From Bacteroidales bacterium UBA1754 (GTDB lineage: Bacteria > Bacteroidota > Bacteroidia > Bacteroidales > Paludibacteraceae): a stretch of DNA of 39,231 nt. Below the pieces are notes generated by a model. That model was given only the letters and a program-made list of their open reading frames with translations, made no database searches and was not told the origin of the DNA. Shown one piece after another: positions 32,294 through 39,231 of the stretch. A program made the position numbers and the translations under genes. How positions within the stretch are numbered: the stretch's first letter is position 1; every line of letters starts with the position of its first letter. The DNA is taken from contig DCHK01000038.1 of NCBI GenBank assembly GCA_002315615.1, forward strand, positions 1 to 39,231. The letters are read 5' to 3'.

Positions 32294-33023
32294 CTGGAAA
32301 ATGAATACCACCCTGCAAGAAGGTGTTGCTTTGGCAAATGATTTGAAAAACGCTTTGGCTGGCAAAAAAGTAAATTGTGATGTTGTAGTTTGCACTCCAT
32401 TTATTTCTGTTGCATCAGTAGCAGAGGCTGTTAAAGGTTCAATTATTGGTGTTGGTGCTGAAGATTGTTCTGCTAACGAAAAAGGTGCTTTCACTGGCGA
32501 AGTTTCTGCAAGTATGGTTGCTTCTACTGGTGCAAAATACGTTATTCTTGGTCACTCAGAACGTCGTCAATACCACGGCGAAAACAACGCACTTCTTATT
32601 CAAAAATTGCAAATGGCTTTGGCTAACGGATTGACTCCAATTTTCTGCGTTGGCGAAGTGAAAGAAGAACGCGAATCAAATACTTTCAAATCAGTAATCG
32701 AAGGTCAAATGGCTGCACTTTACACACTTTCTGCTGAAGATTTCGCAAAATGTGTAATCGCTTACGAACCAGTTTGGGCTATCGGTACAGGTCTTACTGC
32801 ATCAAGCGAACAAGCAGAAGAAGTTCACGCTTTCATTCGTGCTTCTATCGCTGATAAATACAACAAACAAATCGCAGAAAATACATCTATCCTTTATGGT
32901 GGTTCTTGCAAAGGAAGCAATGCTCCTGAATTGTTTGCACAACCAGACATCGATGGTGGTTTGATTGGTGGTGCAGCATTGAAGGCTGATACATTTATGC
33001 CAATTATCGAAGCGTTCAAATAA
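32268..33023 (+). CDS. tpiA: Triosephosphate isomerase
   Basis: This glycolytic enzyme interconverts dihydroxyacetone phosphate and glyceraldehyde 3-phosphate. The 251 residues are of normal length. Catalytic residues are visible: Lys11 in GNWKMN, His96 in LGHSERR and Glu167 in AYEPVWAIGTG; the phosphate loop is YGGSCKGSN with GGLIGGAAL. The start codon lies 26 nt inside the preceding gene, an unusually long overlap for a housekeeping gene, and suggests coupled translation. Codon usage is more even and Lys/Ala codons more uniform than in the neighbours, as expected for a highly expressed gene. A terminator follows 28 nt after the stop. Confidence 0.97.
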   Translation: MRKKIVAGNWKMNTTLQEGVALANDLKNALAGKKVNCDVVVCTPFISVASVAEAVKGSIIGVGAEDCSANEKGAFTGEVSASMVASTGAKYVILGHSERRQYHGENNALLIQKLQMALANGLTPIFCVGEVKEERESNTFKSVIEGQMAALYTLSAEDFAKCVIAYEPVWAIGTGLTASSEQAEEVHAFIRASIADKYNKQIAENTSILYGGSCKGSNAPELFAQPDIDGGLIGGAALKADTFMPIIEAFK

Positions 33024-33051
33024 TTTTTTGAATAGCAAAAATATCAACAGG

Positions 33052-33083
33052 GCAGTTTGCAGAAATGCAGACTGCTTTTTTTT
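33052..33083 (+). terminator. Terminator after tpiA
   Basis: A 10-bp stem with one G-U pair (33052-33061 with 33066-33075) has a GAAA tetraloop and is followed by eight T. Confidence 0.9.
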
Positions 33084-33101
33084 GTAATCATAAAAACCGA
33101 A

Positions 33102-33135
33102 TTTGTGTCAATAGGCAATTTTTTAATTACCTTTG
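33102..33135 (+). promoter_or_regulatory. Promoter of nadD operon
   Basis: TTTG at 33102-33105 and TACCTTTG at 33128-33135 are 22 nt apart, a good Bacteroidota promoter 24 nt before the chosen nadD start. Confidence 0.7.
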
Positions 33136-33159
33136 TTGTTTGAAAGCGAAAAGATTTTG

Positions 33160-33738
33160 ATGAAAAAAATTGGTATATATTCAGGCTCGTTTAATCCAGT
33201 TCATATTGGGCATATTTCTTTGGCTAAATATTTGCTCAAAAACGCCGATTTGGACGAAGTTTGGATGGTACTTTCGCCACAAAATCCACTGAAAGAAAAT
33301 TCAGTTTTATTGCCCGATAATGTTCGTTACGAAATGTTGAAGTTGGCGTTGTGTGATGAGCGTGGAATTTTACCTTGCGATGTGGAATTGAAAATGCCGA
33401 AACCATCGTTTACAGTTGAAACGTTGCGCCGACTTTCGGTAGAATATACTGGTGTGGAATTTTCGCTGATAATTGGTGCCGACAATCTTGCTGTATTCGA
33501 CAAATGGCGTGAATATCAGTATATTTTAGATAATTATAGATTGATTGTTTATCCACGAAAAGGCAATGAAAATCAGCAATATAAAAAATATAGTGGAAAT
33601 ATTTTAATGGTTGACGCACCACTTTTTGATGTATCTTCGACGCAAATAAGAGAACGCTTGAAAAATGGTTTAGATGTTTCAAGTTTGGTGCCGATGGCAG
33701 TTTGGAATTTTATTAAAGAAAACAATTTGTACAAATAG
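33160..33738 (+). CDS. nadD: Nicotinate-nucleotide adenylyltransferase
   Basis: The enzyme adenylates nicotinic acid mononucleotide in NAD synthesis. I start at ATG 33160, giving MKKIGIYSGSFNPVHIGH with the nucleotidyltransferase motif (His15 and His18). The longer frame from 33133 begins on the promoter box and is rejected. Other signatures are LSPQNPLK, LIIGADNLAVFDKWREY and the C-terminal VSSTQIRERLKNG. The 192-residue length is normal. It is the first gene of a compact operon: the next gene begins 1 nt after the stop. Confidence 0.95.
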   Translation: MKKIGIYSGSFNPVHIGHISLAKYLLKNADLDEVWMVLSPQNPLKENSVLLPDNVRYEMLKLALCDERGILPCDVELKMPKPSFTVETLRRLSVEYTGVEFSLIIGADNLAVFDKWREYQYILDNYRLIVYPRKGNENQQYKKYSGNILMVDAPLFDVSSTQIRERLKNGLDVSSLVPMAVWNFIKENNLYK

Positions 33739-33739
33739 A

Positions 33740-34612
33740 ATGGGAAAAGAAAAACAAACATTGTTTCGTGTGAAGGAAGAAATGGAACTGATGTCATTCT
33801 TGATGAAAGCGATGGACGGCATCAGTCGCAATAAGGTGAAATCAATTTTGTCAAATAAATTGGTGACGGTTGACGGCAAAATATGTTCGCAGTACAATGT
33901 CATTTTGAAACCTGGTATGTCTGTTGCTGTGCTGAAGCAATCTCCACTTCGCAATTTCCATAATCCGTTTGTACGCATTGTGTTTGAAGACAAATATTTG
34001 ATTGTGATAGAAAAACGCGAAGGTTTGCTTACAAATGGTCCAGTAGTGGCGAAAGAGACAGCGCAAACAATTCTCAATCGTTATTTTCACCAAAGCAATC
34101 AGCATTGCAGTGCGCACGTAGTGCATCGTCTTGATAGAGATACTTCGGGGTTGTTGGTGTTCACCAAAGATAAAAAAACCGAATTGCTTTTTGAAGAAGA
34201 TTGGAAAGGGTACGTTACCGACCGACGATATATGGCGGTAGTTTCTGGAAAAATGGAGCAACAAAGTGGTACGGTAAAGTCGTGGTTGAAAGACAATAAG
34301 GCGTATGTAACATATTCATCGCCTGTAGATAATTGCGGGAAATTGGCAATTACTAATTATCAAACAGTAAAAGCAAACGATGATTATTCGTTGGTCGATT
34401 TGAAACTTGACACTGGTCGTAAAAACCAGATTCGTGTTCATATGCAAGATTTGGGGCATCCCGTGGTAGGTGATGAAAAATATGGCAATGGCACAAATCC
34501 AATCGGACGTATGGCGCTTCACGCTTATCGCTTGGCGTTTATTCATCCCGTTACTCACGAAAAAATGAATTTTGAAGTCGCTTGGCCTTCTTCGTTTGAA
34601 AAACTGGTGTAA
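33740..34612 (+). CDS. RluA-family pseudouridine synthase
   Basis: I start at ATG 33740, 1 nt after nadD; the frame open from 33674 overlaps nadD and has no family match at its N-terminus. The 290 residues comprise an S4-like RNA-binding domain (about 15-65, ISRNKVKSILSNKLVTVDG) and the RluA/RluC/RluD catalytic domain. The active-site segment is HRLDRDTSGLLVFTK with the probable catalytic Asp132. Downstream motifs are KSWL, LDTGRKNQIRVHMQDLGHPVVGDEKYG and RMALHAYRLAF. It modifies uridines in rRNA or tRNA; the exact target cannot be told from the sequence. Confidence 0.93.
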   Translation: MGKEKQTLFRVKEEMELMSFLMKAMDGISRNKVKSILSNKLVTVDGKICSQYNVILKPGMSVAVLKQSPLRNFHNPFVRIVFEDKYLIVIEKREGLLTNGPVVAKETAQTILNRYFHQSNQHCSAHVVHRLDRDTSGLLVFTKDKKTELLFEEDWKGYVTDRRYMAVVSGKMEQQSGTVKSWLKDNKAYVTYSSPVDNCGKLAITNYQTVKANDDYSLVDLKLDTGRKNQIRVHMQDLGHPVVGDEKYGNGTNPIGRMALHAYRLAFIHPVTHEKMNFEVAWPSSFEKLV

Positions 34613-34633
34613 GATTTTGATAAACACTTTTTT

Positions 34634-35455
34634 ATGGAAAATTTTAAAATAATATTTTTTGCGTCGTTGCTCTCTTTGTTTTTGGGTTGTGGCACGACCA
34701 CTACAGTGCCTGTTACGGGACGCAAACAACATTTATTGGTTTCCAACAAGGAAATTTTGAGTTTGAGCGAACAACAATACCAAACGTATTTGAAAGAGTC
34801 GAAACTTTCTGCAAACGCTCAAAATACTACGATGGTGAAACGTGTTGGACAGAAATTGGCAAATGCAGTAGAACTTTATCTGAAGCAACACGGACGTTCA
34901 TCGGAATTATCTCAATACGAGTGGGAATTTAATTTGGTGCAAAATACGCAGGTGAACGCATTTTGTATGCCTGGTGGGAAAATTATCGTTTACGAAGGTT
35001 TGTTGCCCATAACTGGCGATGAGGCGTCGCTTGCGATAGTGCTGGGACACGAAATTGCTCACGCCGTAGCCAAACATTCGGCAGAGCGAATCAGTAATGC
35101 CTATCGGCAGCAAATTGGTGTTGATGTGATAACTTCGGTTGGCGGTACAGTGGCGCAAGGTTATGGCGTAAATTCGAGTATGGTGCAATTGGGTTCGGTG
35201 GTACTAAATCTCGGTTCGCAAGTGTGGACTTCAGGTTTCTCGCGTAAGCAAGAGAGTGAGGCCGACCATATTGGATTGATTTTTGCTGCTATGGCTGGAT
35301 ATAATCCCGAAGTGGCAGTTGCATTTTGGCAACGAATGTCGAAAGCGACGGGTGGAGGTTCTAATTCAATTTTCAGCGACCATCCAGCAGACGAATCTCG
35401 CATCAAACAAATTAAAGGTTGGATGCCCGAAGCAAAACGTTATTATAAACCATAA
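34634..35455 (+). CDS. M48-family metalloprotease lipoprotein
   Basis: The 273-residue protein has a lipoprotein signal peptide with acceptor Cys19 in LFLGC followed by GTTTT. The zinc motif HEIAH is at 139-143, with a third ligand Glu209 in ESEADHIG. GGKIIVYEGLLPI and NAFCMPGG are typical of the M48C group (LoiP/YcaL-like), which degrades misfolded outer-membrane proteins. It lies 21 nt after the pseudouridine synthase gene and 18 nt before the next, so it shares their transcript although the functions differ. The cleavage targets are unknown. Confidence 0.92.
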   Translation: MENFKIIFFASLLSLFLGCGTTTTVPVTGRKQHLLVSNKEILSLSEQQYQTYLKESKLSANAQNTTMVKRVGQKLANAVELYLKQHGRSSELSQYEWEFNLVQNTQVNAFCMPGGKIIVYEGLLPITGDEASLAIVLGHEIAHAVAKHSAERISNAYRQQIGVDVITSVGGTVAQGYGVNSSMVQLGSVVLNLGSQVWTSGFSRKQESEADHIGLIFAAMAGYNPEVAVAFWQRMSKATGGGSNSIFSDHPADESRIKQIKGWMPEAKRYYKP

Positions 35456-35473
35456 CATTATGGTAAACATTGT

Positions 35474-36877
35474 ATGAAAGAATTTCTCAAAGATAAAATA
35501 TTTCAAATTATATCAGATTGTGCCGATCGCCAAGGAAAAGAATGTTATGTGATAGGTGGCTATGTGCGTGATATTTTTTTGCAACGTCCATCGAAAGATA
35601 TCGACGTAGTAACTGTCGGGAGTGGAATAGAGTTGGCACAAGAAGTAGCAAAAGTTCTTGGAAAACACACGCATTTATCTGTGTTTAAGAATTTCGGTAC
35701 AGCACAAGTGAAATCGGGAAATATTGAGGTTGAATTTGTAGGAGCGAGAAAAGAATCGTATCGTGCAGATTCGCGCAATCCTATTGTGGAAGACGGTACA
35801 CTCGAAGACGACCAAAATCGTCGTGATTTCACGGTGAATGCGTTGGCTATATGCTTGAATAAAGACAGATTTGGAGAATTAGTCGATCCTTTCAATGGTC
35901 AGTTCGATATGGAAAATAAAATCCTTCGCACACCACTTAATCCCGATGTTACTTTCAGCGACGATCCATTGCGAATGATGCGCGGCATTCGTTTTGCTAC
36001 GCAACTCGGATTTTATCTCGAAGAAAATACCTTTAATGCTATTGCCAAAAATCGTGAGCGAATAAAAATTATTTCGCAAGAACGCATTGTGGATGAAGTG
36101 AATAAAATTTTGCTGTCGGCAAAACCTTCACGTGGATTTGTGTTGCTTGATAAAAGCGGATTATTAGAACTGATTTTTCCGGAGTTAGCAGCACTGAAAG
36201 GCATCGAAACCAAAGAGGGACGTGGACATAAAGATAATTTTGAGCATACAATAACTGTGTTGGACAGATTGTCGGAGAAATCAGATAATTTGTGGTTGCG
36301 TTGGGCGGCATTGCTACACGATATTGGTAAAGCACGCACAAAACGGTACGATAGCAAACTTGGTTGGACGTTTTATAATCATAACGTAGTGGGCGAAAGA
36401 ATGGTGCAAAAACTTTTTGTGCGAATGAAAATGCCACAAAACGAGAAAATGAAGTTTGTGCAAAAAATGGTGTCGCTCCATATGCGTCCAATTGTGTTGA
36501 GCGAAGAAGAAGTAACAGATTCTGCCGTTCGTCGCTTGCTTTTCGATGCAGGCGATGATATCGACGATTTAATGACACTTTGCGAAGCCGATATTACTTC
36601 AAAAAACAAAGAAAAAGAGAAACGTTTTTTAGCAAACTTTCAATTGGTGCGCGAAAAACTGAAAATTATCGAAGAAAAAGACCGCATACGTAATTTTCAG
36701 CCACCTATTGATGGTCAGGAAATTATGGCTACGTTTAATTTGTCGCCGTGTAACCTTGTGGGCGAACTGAAAATGGCGATAAAAGATGCCATTCTCGATG
36801 GCGTAATTCCAAACGAGCACGAAGCCGCCCATCAATTTATGATGCAGAAAGCAAAAGAAATGGGAATTGTTTCTTAA
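35474..36877 (+). CDS. cca: CCA tRNA nucleotidyltransferase / poly(A) polymerase family, HD domain
   Basis: This 467-residue class II nucleotidyltransferase has the head motif YVIGGYVRDIFL (28-33 GGYVRD) and the metal-binding pair Asp42 and Asp44 in KDIDVV. The RRDFTVNALAI and ERI motifs follow, and DDPLRMMRGIRFATQLGF is the conserved neck segment. The C-terminal half contains an HD phosphohydrolase domain with LLHDIGK (His282, Asp283). It probably adds or repairs the CCA end of tRNAs; poly(A) polymerase or A-adding activity is the main alternative, as the families cannot be split by eye. It is the last gene of the nadD operon. Confidence 0.9.
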   Translation: MKEFLKDKIFQIISDCADRQGKECYVIGGYVRDIFLQRPSKDIDVVTVGSGIELAQEVAKVLGKHTHLSVFKNFGTAQVKSGNIEVEFVGARKESYRADSRNPIVEDGTLEDDQNRRDFTVNALAICLNKDRFGELVDPFNGQFDMENKILRTPLNPDVTFSDDPLRMMRGIRFATQLGFYLEENTFNAIAKNRERIKIISQERIVDEVNKILLSAKPSRGFVLLDKSGLLELIFPELAALKGIETKEGRGHKDNFEHTITVLDRLSEKSDNLWLRWAALLHDIGKARTKRYDSKLGWTFYNHNVVGERMVQKLFVRMKMPQNEKMKFVQKMVSLHMRPIVLSEEEVTDSAVRRLLFDAGDDIDDLMTLCEADITSKNKEKEKRFLANFQLVREKLKIIEEKDRIRNFQPPIDGQEIMATFNLSPCNLVGELKMAIKDAILDGVIPNEHEAAHQFMMQKAKEMGIVS

Positions 36878-37001
36878 ATTCTTATTTGCCAACGCTTTAA
36901 TGTCTGATTGTTAAAAAATTGTTTTGAGCGATTTTCCCTCATATTTTGAAAATAATTCATTGAAAAAGTAGCGAATACTTTTTTGTTAGGAAAAATATCA
37001 T

Positions 37002-37009
37002 TACCTTTG
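37002..37009 (+). promoter_or_regulatory. Promoter -7 box of rpsF-rpsR-rplI
   Basis: TACCTTTG matches the -7 consensus, 40 nt before rpsF. The nearest TTTG upstream (36982-36985) is spaced 16 nt, shorter than usual. The rest of the gap 36878-37001 holds nothing else I can name. Confidence 0.6.
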
Positions 37010-37049
37010 CAACGTTTTTTATAAACCAAATAAAAATTTATTAAAAATT

Positions 37050-37400
37050 ATGTTAAATCATTACGAAACCGTTTTCATTTTGACTCCCGTTTTGTCTGAT
37101 GCTCAGATGAAGGAAGCGGTAGAAAAATTCAAGGATTTTTTGAAAGCTGAAGGAGCAACAATCGTTCATGAAGAGAATTGGGGATTGCGCAAACTTGCTT
37201 ATCCAATTCAAAAGAAATCAACTGGTTTTTATCAATTGCTTCAATTTGATGCAGAACCAACAGTTATTTCTAAACTCGAAATCAACTATCGTCGCGACGA
37301 GCGTATTATGCGTTTCTTGACTTTCAAACTTGACAAGTACGCTTACGAGTACGCTGAAAAAAGAAAAAGTCTAAAATCTAACCAAGAAAAGGAGAAATAA
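37050..37400 (+). CDS. rpsF: Ribosomal protein bS6
   Basis: This 116-residue protein of the small ribosomal subunit starts MLNHYETVFILTPVLSDAQMKE, the typical bS6 first strand, followed by WGLRKLAYPIQKKSTGFYQLLQF and NYRRDERIMRFLTFKLD. It has a Lys/Glu-rich tail. It pairs with bS18 on the platform, and in Bacteroidota both help to hide the anti-Shine-Dalgarno end of 16S rRNA (reported for Flavobacterium johnsoniae ribosomes). No Shine-Dalgarno site precedes it. The next gene begins 1 nt after its stop. Confidence 0.97.
   Translation: MLNHYETVFILTPVLSDAQMKEAVEKFKDFLKAEGATIVHEENWGLRKLAYPIQKKSTGFYQLLQFDAEPTVISKLEINYRRDERIMRFLTFKLDKYAYEYAEKRKSLKSNQEKEK
37389..37394 (+). promoter_or_regulatory. 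Strong Shine-Dalgarno site before rpsR
   Basis: AAGGAG ends 7 nt before the rpsR ATG, inside the last codons of rpsF. Most other genes in the window have only A-rich leaders, so this stands out. Confidence 0.7.
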
Positions 37401-37401
37401 T

Positions 37402-37671
37402 ATGTCAGCACAAAATACAGAAATAAGATTTTTGACTCCTGTTTCAGTGGATGTTAAAAAGAAAAAATATTGCCGTTTCAAGAAAAATGGTATCAAATAC
37501 ATTGATTATAAAGATCCTGAATTCTTGAAAAAATTCTTGAACGAACAAGGTAAAATTTTACCTCGTCGTCTTACCGGAACTTCTTTGAAATTCCAAAGAA
37601 AAATCGGTCAAGCAGTGAAAAGAGCTCGCCATTTGGCTTTGCTTCCTTATGTAACAGATATGATGAAATAA
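37402..37671 (+). CDS. rpsR: Ribosomal protein bS18
   Basis: The 89-residue basic protein contains the bS18 core: KKKKYCRFKKNGIKYIDYKD, LKKFLNEQGKILPRRLTGTSLKFQRKIGQAVKRARHLALLPY. It binds with bS6 on the 30S platform. It starts 1 nt after rpsF with a strong AAGGAG site. Published work on Bacteroidota ribosomes noted that bS18 and/or bS21 genes often keep strong Shine-Dalgarno sites, proposed to allow self-regulation, since these proteins mask the anti-SD. Confidence 0.97.
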   Translation: MSAQNTEIRFLTPVSVDVKKKKYCRFKKNGIKYIDYKDPEFLKKFLNEQGKILPRRLTGTSLKFQRKIGQAVKRARHLALLPYVTDMMK

Positions 37672-37678
37672 AAAAAAG

Positions 37679-37684
37679 AGGAGG
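37679..37684 (+). promoter_or_regulatory. Consensus Shine-Dalgarno site before rplI
   Basis: A full AGGAGG lies 8 nt upstream of the rplI ATG, in the 21-nt gap after rpsR. It is the strongest such site in the window. Confidence 0.75.
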
Positions 37685-37692
37685 ATTTTAAG

Positions 37693-38136
37693 ATGGAAGT
37701 TATATTGAAAGAAGATGTAATCAATTTAGGATACAAAGACGATGTAGTAACAGTAAAAAGCGGTTATGGTCGTAACTATTTGATTCCACAAAAGAAAGCT
37801 ATCCTTGCAACAGAATCTGCAAAGAAGATGTTGGCAGAAGATTTGAAACAAAGAACTCATAAATTGGCTAAAATTAAAGCTGATGCTGAAGAATTGGCAG
37901 AAAAACTCAAAGGTATTTCTTTGACTATTGGTGCTAAAACAAGCTCAACTGGTACAATTTTTGGTTCTGTTGGCAATATCCAAGTTGCTGAAGCATTGGA
38001 AAAAGCAGGATTCAACATCGATAGAAAAATCATCATCATCAAAGATGCTGTAAAAGAAGTTGGTTCTTACAAAGCAACTGTAAAACTTCACAAAGAAGTT
38101 TCTGTAGAAATTCCTTTTGAAGTTGTAGCTGAATAA
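37693..38136 (+). CDS. rplI: Ribosomal protein bL9
   Basis: This 147-residue large-subunit protein begins MEVILKEDVINLGYKDDVVTVKSGYGRNYLIPQKKA, the standard bL9 N-terminal domain. A long connecting helix (about 45-75) and the C-terminal RNA-binding domain (SSTGTIFGSVGNIQVAEAL to VEIPFEVVAE) follow. It ends the rpsF-rpsR operon. The preceding AGGAGG suggests its translation is tied to the state of the anti-Shine-Dalgarno sequence, as proposed for bS18. Confidence 0.97.
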   Translation: MEVILKEDVINLGYKDDVVTVKSGYGRNYLIPQKKAILATESAKKMLAEDLKQRTHKLAKIKADAEELAEKLKGISLTIGAKTSSTGTIFGSVGNIQVAEALEKAGFNIDRKIIIIKDAVKEVGSYKATVKLHKEVSVEIPFEVVAE

Positions 38137-38157
38137 TTAATTATTCAAAAAATAAGG

Positions 38158-38190
38158 AAAGAGAACGGTTGAAAAATCGTTCTCTTTTTT
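38158..38190 (+). terminator. Terminator after rplI
   Basis: A 13-bp stem with one G-U pair (38158-38170 with 38175-38187) closes on a GAAA loop and ends in a T-run. Confidence 0.9.
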
Positions 38191-38192
38191 GT

Positions 38193-38200
38193 TATCTTCG
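38193..38200 (+). promoter_or_regulatory. Possible -7 box of the right-edge gene
   Basis: TATCTTCG is one base off TAnnTTTG and lies 14 nt before the start codon, immediately after the rplI terminator. Confidence 0.45.
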
Positions 38201-38214
38201 CATAAAATTTTCGT

Positions 38215-39231
38215 ATGTATTTTTTTAACCCCGATCATGATTTGGCTCTTGCGCATTCCGACAAGCGCTACGATGCATTGCAGTCTGCTACAAAATTTGC
38301 TTCAGACTGTGCAGCGTTGCCTCTTTGGTATGCACTAAACGGAAGTTCTGTTTATGCTCCAAATGCGATTGAATGGGCGAAAGAAATGAATCAAATTTTT
38401 CCACAGTTGCGCAATGTGAAAATAACAAGCAGTTTAGAAAATGCTGAATGTTTGTCGCCTTGGGGATGGAATGTGCATTTGTGCAAAATGGCAAAGCAAA
38501 ACAATGTGCGGAATTTGCCAACGGAAGAATATTTGAAAGACGTAAGGCGACTTTCTCATAGGCGTTTTGCAGTAGATTGTTTGCGGTTTTTACGAGAAAA
38601 AATGTCTGTTCGGTTGCCACAGTTGCCAAACGAATGTTTTTCTCTAAACGAAGTGAATGATTGTTTGAAATGTGGAGGAAATTACATTTTTAAAGCGCCG
38701 TGGTCTGGTAGCGGTAAGGGACTTTTTCGTGTGAGTGGCGATGCGCAACCATCTTTTTCGGGTTGGGCGAAAAATGTCATTTTGCAACAAGGTTCTGTGA
38801 TGGCTGAGCAGTATTATAAACGTGTGGCAGATTTTGCAATGGAATTTTTGAGTGGTGATAACAAAGTGTCGTTTGCTGGTTATTCGCTATTTAATACAAC
38901 AGAGCGTTGTGCCTATTCTGAAAACGAATTGCTTGAAAATGAAGCGATTGAACTAAGATTATCAAAATTTATTTCGAAAGAAGTTTTGGAGCAAAAAAAA
39001 CACTTATTGTTACAATTTTTCGAGCAAAATGTCGCACCATTTTATAAAGGATATTTTGGTGTTGATATGTTTGTTTATGAGCAAGATGGTCAGTTTTTTT
39101 TGCATCCGTGCGTGGAAATAAATATGCGAATGACAATGGGTATTGTGTCGCGAATTTTCTACGATAGATTTGTGGAACAAGGTAAATTTGGATTTTTTAG
39201 AGTAGGGTATTGCTCAAAAAATGCTACTTTA
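38215..39231 (+). CDS. ATP-grasp-like hypothetical protein, cut by window edge
   Basis: The frame opens at ATG 38215 and remains open for 339 codons to the window end. The protein starts MYFFNPDHDLALAHSDKRYD and has no signal peptide. The middle contains NYIFKAPWSGSGKGLFRV, like the Lys and Gly-rich ATP-binding loop of ATP-grasp enzymes. Near the end GYFGVDMFVYEQDGQFFLHP followed by VEINMRMTMG resembles the metal-binding Glu/Asn strand of that fold. A ligase or kinase activity is therefore likely; the substrate is unknown. It is preceded by a terminator and has its own promoter-like box. Minus-strand frames over this stretch are shadows. Confidence 0.8.
   Translation, partial: MYFFNPDHDLALAHSDKRYDALQSATKFASDCAALPLWYALNGSSVYAPNAIEWAKEMNQIFPQLRNVKITSSLENAECLSPWGWNVHLCKMAKQNNVRNLPTEEYLKDVRRLSHRRFAVDCLRFLREKMSVRLPQLPNECFSLNEVNDCLKCGGNYIFKAPWSGSGKGLFRVSGDAQPSFSGWAKNVILQQGSVMAEQYYKRVADFAMEFLSGDNKVSFAGYSLFNTTERCAYSENELLENEAIELRLSKFISKEVLEQKKHLLLQFFEQNVAPFYKGYFGVDMFVYEQDGQFFLHPCVEINMRMTMGIVSRIFYDRFVEQGKFGFFRVGYCSKNATL

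Noticed and set aside
34316..34749. Minus-strand frames opposite the RluA and M48 genes
   Set aside because: They lie fully opposite genes with clear catalytic motifs and lack any leader or family pattern.

Overview
The window is a stretch of chromosome from a low-GC member of the Bacteroidota, most likely class Bacteroidia. Pointers are the many TAnnTTTG promoter boxes, the general lack of Shine-Dalgarno sites, lipoproteins with a Cys-Ser-Lys-Asp type start, type IX secretion (T9SS) C-terminal sorting domains, a PCMD-domain lipoprotein beside an outer-membrane barrel, a duplicated Skp/OmpH pair next to BamA, and the Bacteroidota-type DUF1599 / DoxX-like / tpiA operon. No rRNA, tRNA, CRISPR array, insertion sequence or phage gene was seen, so this is mostly core genome with an accessory-looking left end.

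Layout. 1-1700 is a small-gene region: a truncated minus-strand gene at the edge, a 48-codon minus-strand gene, and a plus-strand pair (small lipoprotein plus a membrane-associated hypothetical). Two identical 22-bp palindromes each sit between back-to-back promoters. 1830-3540 is a tryptophan synthase beta (TrpB2-type) gene with an apparent transcription attenuator encoding a Trp-Trp-Trp leader peptide. 3550-5240 is a SLC13/DASS transporter. 5272-16640 (minus) is a cell-surface block: a lipoprotein with a PCMD-like domain, an outer-membrane barrel, a T9SS cargo made of a tandem duplication, and a separate 2546-residue T9SS protein of alternating ASH-like and fibronectin-III modules that contains its own PCMD-like domain.

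16716-25140 (minus) holds purC, phoH-like, murI, two Skp/OmpH chaperones, bamA, uppS and a DUF6089 barrel, which is the conserved Bacteroidota envelope-assembly cluster. 25290-30379 (plus) is a MurC-like ligase, a PepSY-like protein, an aminopeptidase P and a thioredoxin-fold protein. 30433-33083 is DUF1599, a DoxX/MauE-like membrane protein and tpiA. 33128-36877 is nadD, an RluA-type pseudouridine synthase, an M48 lipoprotein protease and a CCA/poly(A) polymerase family enzyme. 37002-38190 is rpsF-rpsR-rplI. The right edge cuts a gene with ATP-grasp-like features.

The most interesting non-coding signals are the twin palindromic operators at the left end, the trp leader, strong Shine-Dalgarno sequences in front of rpsR and rplI in a lineage that hardly uses them, and a family of degenerate 7-bp tandem repeats in at least five intergenic positions. 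None of these was tested by computation; all are read by eye.
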